From NCBI GenBank assembly GCA_004431415.1, contig QPMI01000013.1, forward strand, positions 62,001 to 126,000: a DNA stretch of 64,000 bases. The letters run 5' to 3'. The translations under genes and the position numbers were made by a program. Within the stretch, counting starts at the first letter, position 1. Each line of letters opens with the position of its first letter. Source of the stretch: Cyanophora paradoxa. Its lineage: Eukaryota; Glaucocystophyceae; Cyanophorales; Cyanophoraceae. Below the pieces are notes generated by a model. That model saw only the letters and a program-made list of their open reading frames with translations. It made no database searches and was not told where the DNA came from. Shown here one piece after another: positions 56,919 through 64,000 of this stretch.

Positions 56919-57853
56919 TTATCGCTTGCCCTTCTTGCCCTTGCCCGCCGATTTGCGCCCGCTGCCGCCCTTGCCGCCCTTCCCCGCCTTGGCGGGCGAC
57001 GCCTCGGCCTCTACACGTGCGGGGGCTCAGCGGGCGCCGCGCCGTGGGTGGGTGTGGGCGGTGCTCCGCACCTTCGGCCGGCTCCTCCGTCTCCTGGCTC
57101 GCGGACACGCTCGCCTCCTGCGTCGCTGGGCCGGCGGCCTCGCTCTCCTCCTCAGCGCCAGCGGCGGCGGCGGCGGCCTCGCCGCGCTTCGAGCGCTTCT
57201 TGGAGCGCTCGTCGTCGGCGATGGCGTCCTTCAGGGCGGACTTCTGCTCCTCCGTGAGGTCCGGCACCGAGTGCAGGATGAAGCGGTTGGCGGCCGCGAG
57301 GTTCAGGGAGGTCAGCGGCGCCTCCTTCTCCCCTGCGCGCGGCCGCCCCGCCTCGCGCCGCGGCCCGCGGGCTCGGAGAGGCCCGGCGCGCACCGGAGAG
57401 CTCGCGCTCGTACTCGTCGATGCGCCTCTTGAACTCCTGCACCCGCTTCTGCGCGCCGCGGCGCTCGGCTGCCGCCGCTGCGGCTGCGCTGCGGGCGCGC
57501 GAGGGGCGCACGATCTCGTGCATGATGCGGTGGCTCTTGGTCTTCGTTCCGATCGCCTTCAGATACACTGCGCGGGCGCGGCGGGCGGTCAGCACGGATC
57601 CGAGAAGAAATCCAGGCGGGGGGCGGCGCCGCCCCAGCCGCGAGGGCGACGCACGGAAGAAGCAGCTGCTGAGGGTGTACGCCATGAGCACGTGGTACTT
57701 CGCGGCGTCGAGCGGGGCGAGGCCGCCGGAGGAGATCGCTTCGTCGGCGAGGACCTCATCGAGCTGCACCTCCAGCTTCTGCAGGACCACCGAGGTCCGA
57801 TCGAGCGCATCGACGGCCTCCTGCACGTCGTCCCCGAGATTCGCGGTGGCCAT
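56919..57853 (-). CDS. C1D/Rrp47-like exosome-associated protein (Sas10/Utp3/C1D family)
   Basis: Nuclear cofactor that in other eukaryotes binds Rrp6 of the RNA exosome and nucleic acid. The start at 57853 is MATANLGDDVQEAVDALDRT. Then come LQKLEVQLDEVLADEAISSG, LAPLDAAKYHVLMAYTLSSC-FF, VYLKAIGTKTKSHRIMHEIV-RPSRA, VQEFKRRIDEYERELSG and NLAAANRFILHSVPDLTEEQ. It ends in a Lys/Gly-rich nucleic-acid-binding tail (EASPAKAGKGGKGGSGRKSA, GKGKKGKR-stop at 56919). The pattern of a hydrophobic helix ending in YTLxSxFF-VYLK...H.I..E is diagnostic of C1D. The alternative in-frame start at 57904 would add 17 residues. Confidence 0.85.
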
Positions 57854-58162
57854 GGCGGGCGCGCCGGCGGATCGCGACCCCGGAGTCGAAGCAGGACTAC
57901 CCAAGCTCGCCGGGCGTTGTTGACGGGATGTGCTGCTGACGGGCGTGCGGCCGCGCGCTCAGCGACTAGCTGCGACTTCGTTGCCGGGGTACCGCAGCAT
58001 TACGCGGTTCACGCTTCCCGCTCGTGCCCCCAGCTCGGGTCTGGCGATTGCGGGGGACCGCGGCGAGCGGCGGCTAGCTCTGGTTCCGGCGCCAGCTGTG
58101 CCGCCGTAGCGCGACTGTCCAGGCCGCCGAGCGCGAGCGCGCGGGCGTGAGCACAGCCGCTC
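57854..58162. promoter_or_regulatory. Bidirectional 5' region between C1D and SLC35B1
   Basis: A 309-bp spacer between divergent ATGs with no evident exon or repeat. Confidence 0.4.
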
Positions 58163-60340
58163 ATGGCACCGGCGATGCGGCCGGCGTTCGGATCCTCCGC
58201 TCCGCAGGGCCTCTTCGCCCGCCTGGCCCACTCCGTTCGAGACCACAAGTCCCTCTTCCTCCTCTTCCATGTCGCAGGCGAGCCCGCGCGCTGCAATCGC
58301 GCTGCGAGTGCGGGCCGGCCCGCGCTGGCCCTGCCTGGCGTGTGGCGCGTAGCGCTGAGCGATGCCCGCCCCGCGCAGGCATCTACTTCTCGTACATGTC
58401 CTACGCGGTTGTGCAGGAGCGCATGTGCGTGAGCCTTCTTGCTTCGCGGCTGCGGCGCTGCGCGAGGCACCTCGCTGACCGCAGCGCCCAGCGCGTCGGC
58501 TCGCTTCGGGGAGAAGGGCGAGCGCTTTCACTACGTCCTCTTCATGATGGTAAGATCGAATCGCAGAGAGCTCGCGCGGGCATTCCCGGGCGCTGAGCGC
58601 TGACGCGGGGCGGCGGGCCGCAGGCGATCCAGTGCAGCATCAACGCCGCCTTCGCGTACTTCTGTGCGTGGCGCGTCGCGCGCGTGTCGGGGCGGGGCGG
58701 GCCTTGGTCCCGCGGCCCGCCGAGCGCGCCCGCCGGCAGGCATGGATTCGTCTGAGGACAGCCCACCGACGAAGGGCTCTCACGCCATCGACCGCGTCTA
58801 CGGTGCGCTGCGGCGCCCTCCGCGCGCGCCGCGCGCGCAGCAGAGTAGTCACTGAGCGGCGGCGGCGGCGGCGGGGTACAGATTCGTTTACGCGGTACGC
58901 ACCGGTGGCGTTTACGTACCTCGCGGCGATGTGGTGCAGCAACGCCGCGCTCAAGTTCGTCTCGTACCCCACACAGGTCCATCCCTTCCCCCTCCTCTTC
59001 CCTCCTCCACCCTTCCCCCTTGCTGAGCCTACCCCCTCGTTTCGCCTCCCTGCCCCTCTCAGGTGCTGGCAAAGTCGTGCAAGATGATCCCGGTTCGGCC
59101 CCCCGCGGGCCCGCGCCTCGTACCCCCCGCCCTCTCCGACGTACCCCCCCACAGGTGATGCTGATGGAGATCGCCGTGAACAAGAAGCGGTACCGCCCCG
59201 CCGAGTACTTCTGCGTCTGGTACCCCCGCCACACCCCGCTACCCCCCGTCCGGTGGCCCTGTACCCCCCAAACGCTCCGCCCCGCAGCCTGGTGACGGCG
59301 GGCATCTTCATGTTCATGATCCAGAAGGGGGGCGGGGGCGGGGGCCCGCAGGAGGGGGCGAAGGGCGGGGCGCGGACGCTGGGCCTTGCCCTTCTAGGCC
59401 TCTCCCTCTGCATGGACGCCTTCACGGGGCCGTTCCAGGAGCGCATCATGCACAAGCACTCCCCCTCCACCCGCCAGGCGCGTAACCCCCTTCCCTCTCT
59501 CGCCTCCTCGCATGCGGATCGATCTGAGTCGGATCGGGCTCAGGTGATGCTGAACCTGAACGCCTGGAGCGTGGCGCTGCTCGTTGCGGCGCTCGTGATC
59601 ACGGGAGAGGGGGTACGCGCCTTCGCGTTCGTGGCGCGGTACCCCGGCGTCCTCCTCCAGGTCATTCCCCCCTCCCTCCCCCCCTCACCTCTTTCCGTGT
59701 CACCTGAGTTCTGAGTCGGGCGCGCGGCTCAGGTGGCCATGTTCTCGTGCTGCTCGGCCGTCGGCCAGAGCTTCATCTTCTCCTGTGCGGCCCTGCGTAC
59801 CCCGCGGCTCCACCCCGCGCTTGTACCCCTGACTCTCCCCCCCACACCCCCCAGGCATCCACCACTTCGACGCGCTGGTGTGCACGACGGTGACGACGAC
59901 GCGCAAGTTCTTCACCATCCTCGCCTCCGTCGTGCGCCCGCCCCGCCCGCCCCGCCCCCTCGGCTCTCCAGCGCCTCTCGTCTCTAGGTCCTTCTAGCTC
60001 CTCCCTCTAGCCCCGCCCATCCATCTCCTCTCCATCTCCTCTACCCATCGCCGCCCGCCGGCCCCGCCACCGCTCGGCCCCCGCCGCCCACCCGTCCGCC
60101 CACCCTCCCGCCTCCCTGTTCCCTCGCCTCACTCCCTTTTAAGCTTCCCTCGCCTCACTCACTCTCCCCTCTCTTCTTCCCCGTCTCCGCCCCCCGCAGC
60201 TGTGGTTCCGGCACGCGCTCTCGCTGGGCCAGTGGGCGGGCGTCGCCCTCGTCTTCTCGGGCCTGGGGTACAACATCTACGTCAAGCACGCCGGCAGCGG
60301 CGCCGCGCCCCGCGTCAAGCTCAAGGCCGCCCTCCTCTGA
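58163..60340 (+). CDS. SLC35B1: SLC35B1-like ER nucleotide(-sugar) transporter
   Basis: Multi-pass transporter of the drug/metabolite-transporter superfamily; SLC35B1 is an ER UDP-galactose/ATP-ADP carrier. The start at 58163 is MAPAMRPAFGSSAPQGLFAR. Exons give LFLLFHVAG, IYFSYMSYAVVQERM, FHYVLFMM, AIQCSINAAFAYFC, FTRYAPVAFTYLAAMWCSNA, ALKFVSYPTQ-VLAKSCKMIP (family signature), VMLMEIAVNKKRYRPAEYF and LVTAGIFMFMIQKGGGG. Then LGLALLGLSLCMDAFTGPFQ-ERIM, NAWSVALLVAALVITGEG, FSCCSAVGQSFIFSC, FDALVCTTVTTTRKFFTILA-SV and LGQWAGVALVFSGLGYNIYV. The C-terminal KLKAALL-stop (60338-60340) ends in a basic/hydrophobic tail rather than the KKxx signal of animal homologues. Short introns interrupt nearly every membrane segment. 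Confidence 0.93.
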
Positions 60341-61120
60341 GGGGGGGGGGGGGGGGGGGGGGGGCGCCCCGCCCCGCCCCTTCCCCCCTCTTCGATCCAT
60401 TCCTTTCCTTCCCACCCATCCGACAGACAGTCCGACGGTCCGGCCCGGACCGTTAAACCATGCAGTGTCTGTGTCCTGCAAGCAGTGCTCATGTGATCGA
60501 TTGCGCATGCAATGAATATCCTCAACGAATGCGACAGTCCGGCAGCCCCCTATTCGCCGAGGCTCCCCCTGAGTCCCCATATGCATTCTAAGAATTCTGA
60601 TGATCATGAAAAGATGGCCGATTGCGAATTAGAATGCATCATGGCATTCATGATCAGTGGGATGAGACGACAGTCTTCCCGCTCGTAAGCAGTGCTCGTG
60701 TCACTCAGTGTGACTCAGTGATCAATTGCCAAGTTGCAACGAACATTCATATGCCGCCGGGCCGCATGCAGTGCGACAGTTCGGCAGCCCCCCCGCGGGC
60801 GCAGGGCAGATCTAGATCTAGACGGCGCCGCGGCCGCCCCGGCGGCCACAGCAGATCTAGATGACTACATGCACAGCGCTCAGGAGCTAGCCTAGTAGCG
60901 GTCCGCATGCGCATGCAACCCGCAAAAATGCCGCTGCCGGACGCATGAGGATGAAAAGAACGCTGCCGGCGCCCCGAATGCCATGATGCTCTCCAAGAAT
61001 GTTGCCAAGTTGAAAAGACGTCCGAATGCATTCATCTGAATCCATGAAGCTACTAGGCTAATTTCAGAGCCAGAGCCAGCTGCGCCCGGGCGCTGGGCAC
61101 GGGCGCGGGCGCGGGCCCGG
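60341..61120. other. AT-richer intergenic region, convergent 3' ends
   Basis: It starts with a run of about 23 G immediately after the SLC35B1 stop. Two diverged copies of a segment follow: AAGCAGTGCTC ... GCGACAGTCCGGCAGCCCCC at 60479-60548 and AAGCAGTGCTC ... GCGACAGTTCGGCAGCCCCC at 60688-60791. No exon is seen. Confidence 0.55.
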
Positions 61121-64000
61121 CTAGGCCTGGAGGCGGCCCTTCTTGGCGAGGGCGCGGAGGCCCTCCGCCAGGCCGTCCACCTTCGCGTGCAGCGCCGCAA
61201 GGCTCTCCGCCTGCGCGCCCCGGGGCCAGGGCCCCCCGTCATGGTCAGCCTCAGAAAGAAAGCTAAAGCTAAGGAAGCAAGCTTTAAAGCTGAGCCTTTT
61301 CTTTCTAAGGAAGCTAAAGCCAGGAGACTGAGATCCCGGCTGCCCGCCCTCTTAGATCGAGAGCTCAGCTACCCCGTCCTACTCTCTTCCTACCCCCGGC
61401 CCCTCACCCGGCCCGTCCGGCTCGCACCTGGCGGGCCCCGGCGCCTAGAAAGCAAGCTTATGCACTAGAAGGAAAGCTTAGCCCGATAAGAACGAGAGCC
61501 TCTAGCTTACGAGAGAGGAAGCTAAGCTAGGGACGGACCTGGCGGGCCTCGGCGCCCTGGACGCGGGCCTGGAGGGCCCCGAGGGCCTCCCCGAGGCGCT
61601 CCTCCAGCGCCCCCGTCTTCCGCGCGATCGCCTCCTGCGCGGGGGGTTCAGAGGGCTCAGAGGGACCGGGGCGCGAGAAGGAGAAGGGGCGAAAAGGGGG
61701 GGGGGGGGGGGGGGGGGGCGACGGGGATCAGAGGAGAAGGAGCAGGAGAGGGGAGGACGGGAAGCTTGAATTGAAGCCTGAGGGAGGGACCCCTAGGCTG
61801 AGGCGCGAATCCCCGGAGACCGGAGGTGAATCAAGCTTTGAGCTAACTTAGTAAACGCCTAAGAAGGACGGGGCCCCTGGACAAAGCGTGGGGGCATCGG
61901 GGCGCATGGACTCGTGCTGGACTTGCCCAGGCAGTTCCAAGCTAGGCGAGCTGCAGGGGCCGTGTGCTAGACATGGGCGGCGGCTGCAACCTAAGCGTCG
62001 CAGGCGGGGGCCCACGGACCTGGATGGCGGGGAGGAGGGTGTGCTTGAGGGCGGCGACGGCGGCGTCCTCCTCCCCCGCCCGCGCCCCCGTCGCGACCCC
62101 CCGGAACGGCGCCTCGATCCACTCCTCCAGCGCCTCCTCCCCGCCCTCGAGCTCGAGCTCGCCCAGGCCGGCCCGGAGGCTCAGCGCCCGCGCCGAGGCC
62201 GAGAGGAGGGGCCGCCCGCCCCCGCCGGGGGCCGCCCCCGGCGGCTCGTGCTCCAGCCCCGCGCGGAACGCAGCGGCCGCCATGGCCACGGGCCTGCGCG
62301 GGCGGGCGGGCGGGGCCCTGTTCAGCCGGTCGGCCCTCATTAAATAACAAGCGTTCGCACCGGACGTTCTTGCGCCAGCTCGCGCGGTCGGCGACGGTCC
62401 CGGGGGCGGGGCCCTTCCGCGGGCTCGGCTCCTCCCGGGGCGGCGCCACCCGCAGGCACCGCTGCAGACAGAAAGAATCGAAAGCAAGCACAGTGGGAGG
62501 GGCGAGGGGGGGCGACAAGGGCGGACTGCGAGGGGCACGAGGAGGAGGGCGATGAGGGGCTCGAGGAGGTTGAAAGGGGGCGGCAGGCGGAAGCCCCCCT
62601 CCTCGTACAGCAGCACCCGCTCCGTCAGCTGCGGCGCGGCGGAGGCGAGGAGGCGGGGAGCGAGAGTAAGTGAGCGGGGCGGGGTCAAGGGGCCGGGGAG
62701 GCGGCGCGAGGCGCGGCTAGGGTCGGCTGGGTTCGGCCCGGCCCGGCCCGGCGCGGCCCGGCGCGGCTCGTCGGGGCCGCGCTCTCTCGCACCTTGAAGA
62801 GGAGGGTGTCGCGGGATGCGACGGAGACGGCCGTGATCGTGTTCGAGAAGGAGGCGATCAGGAGGTTCTGGGGGGAGGCGGGCGAGGATTAAAATAGAGA
62901 GGAGGAGGAGAGGCGGGGAGGGACGCGGGACAGACGAGGAGGAGGATGTTGGTGAGGATGAGGAAGGCGGAGAAGATGACGCGCCCGAGGTAGGGCGAGC
63001 CCACCATCGACTGCGCCGCGAGGGAGAGGGTTGTCAGCGGGGGCCCGGGGGCAAGGGATTAGATCTACGTCAGAGGTCTATCTACGCCCAGAGGCGGGGC
63101 GGGCGGGGCGGGACAGAGGCTCGGGGCGGGGGCGAGCCGGGGGCGGGCCCGCTCGTACAGGAGGGGCCTATGTGGTCCGAGAGAAGGGAGGAGATCTAAA
63201 AGGCCGGGGCCGGGGCCGGGCCGGGGGAGAGGGCCGGGGACGGGGCTACTCGGGACGGGCCTGCTCGTACCAATGTGAGATCTACTAAGATCTCTCTTAG
63301 AGAGGCGGGGCCTATGTGATCCTGTGTCTAAGACCTACTCTTAGATCTACTAAGATTCAAGGGAGAGGGCCGGGGCGGCCCGAGGCGGTCGACGCCCAGA
63401 GGCGGGGCGGGGTGGCTCGGGCCGGGTCGAGCGGGCCCGGGGCGCGCCTGCTCGTACTGGATGTCGCCAAGCATGGCGCGGAAGAGGAAGTTGCTCGCCG
63501 AGAAGAAGTTCGGCCGGTCCTCCGGGCCCTGCGTACACGCAAGCGGGGCCGTGAGAGGTAGGATGGGGAGGGAGGGGAGGGGGAGGGGAGGGGAGGGGAG
63601 GGGAGGGGGCCCGAAAGGCCTGGCATTGTGGTCAACTAGGGATCTAGGGCGGGTATCGCGGGCTAGAGCGGCCGGGTGCGGACTAGATCTAGAGCACTGG
63701 GCGTGCCCGCGGGGGCGGAGGCGGAGGCGGGCGGTGTCCCCTCTAGCCCCCCCGTCCCGGAGAGCGCGCGGCGCAGGCAGGCACGGACGGTGGCCCAGAG
63801 TGCCTGGAAGGCCTGGGAGAAGCCGATGAGGACGACGCCGAGGATCGCCGAGAAGGTCAGGAAGTCCGTGAACATCTGAGAGGGGGGTATGGGAGGGCGG
63901 GAGGGAGGAGGGAGAAGGGGAGGAGCGGACGCCGATGATGATGGTCAGCATCTCGCCGAGCTGCGGGTTCGACTCGTCAGAGGCGAAAGAAAGAAGAGCA
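61121..64000 (-). CDS. TRP-family cation channel, C-terminal part (runs off the right edge)
   Basis: Pore and cytosolic end of a transient receptor potential channel. Reading from the right edge: SDESNPQLGEMLTIIIG, MFTDFLTFSAILGVVLIGFS-QAFQALWATV (S5), GPEDRPNFFSASNFLFRAML-GDIQYEQ (pore helix region), SMVGSPYLGRVIFSAFLILT-NILLL (S6), LLIASFSNTITAVSVASRDT-LLFK, and the TRP-box-like RAQLTERVLLYEEGGFRLPP-PFNLLEPL. This parallels the animal pattern of W-K-F-x-R-A-x-L ... EEG ... LPPPFN. A cytosolic tail follows (VADRASWRKNVR, LELEGGEEALEEWIEAPFRG, EDAAVAALKHTLLPAIQ). It ends in a predicted coiled coil (GALEERLGEALGALQARVQG; SLAALHAKVDGLAEGLRALA) and the stop at 61121-61123. Several introns contain G-rich or AAGCTAAAGC-type repeats (61250-61530). 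The N-terminal half, including S1-S4, is outside the window. Confidence 0.85.

Overview
The window is nuclear DNA of a GC-rich, intron-dense eukaryotic microbe. I read 26 protein-coding genes, about one per 2.4 kb, on both strands. Nearly all are split into short exons by introns of about 50-140 nt that usually carry a CTGAC/CTAAC-like branch point just before a C-rich tract and CAG. The genes are eukaryotic in kind: SRP receptor alpha, syntaxin-5, METTL5, C1D, REXO2, SLC35B1, a SAD/BRSK kinase, the cilium-associated kinase MOK, a TRP channel and a plant-type K+ channel with ankyrin repeats. A YajQ-family gene carries an N-terminal presequence (MAFVNA..., rich in Ala/Ser/Arg, no immediate signal-peptide core) that looks like a plastid transit peptide. 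Together this suggests a flagellated alga. A primary-plastid lineage such as a glaucophyte fits best, but a haptophyte or another GC-rich alga cannot be excluded by eye.

Layout, left to right. 0-7 kb: the 5' part of a CAD-type alcohol dehydrogenase (-), then a Shaker/AKT-like K+ channel (+). 8-13 kb: a MYND zinc-finger protein (-), a possible GRAM-like protein (+) and a predicted secreted or membrane protein (-). 13-21 kb: SRP receptor alpha (+), a PRCC-domain protein (+), an unknown helical protein (-) and a ZIP zinc transporter (-). 21-30 kb: free-methionine-R-sulfoxide reductase (+), a large Ala-rich protein with an N-myristoylation signal (-), an ADP-ribosylglycohydrolase (+) and oligoribonuclease REXO2 (-). 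30-36 kb: SAD/BRSK kinase (+), a secreted FN3/WSC-like protein (+) and a small unknown protein (-). 36-40 kb: an acidic protein with five beta/gamma-crystallin-like repeats (+). 40-48.5 kb: MOK kinase (-), syntaxin-5 (+), METTL5 (-) and YajQ (+). 49-54 kb: two divergently transcribed F-box paralogues. 54.7-64 kb: GldA-type glycerol dehydrogenase (-), C1D (-), SLC35B1 (+) and the C-terminal part of a TRP channel (-).

Functionally this is an ordinary mix of secretory-pathway genes (SRP receptor, syntaxin-5, SLC35B1), RNA metabolism (METTL5, REXO2, C1D, PRCC), ion transport (K+ channel, ZIP, TRP) and signalling, with no operon-like grouping. Many neighbours are divergent and share very short 5' regions (104 bp between METTL5 and YajQ).

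The most distinctive observations are: recurrent GC-AG introns confirmed by conserved protein frames; a K+ channel whose selectivity filter reads AVGLGD; the five-repeat crystallin-like acidic protein; and a tandem exon+intron duplication in an F-box gene that would shift the frame if included. Exon boundaries were read by eye from splice signals and protein conservation. Gene ends are more reliable than internal junctions in the low-complexity genes.
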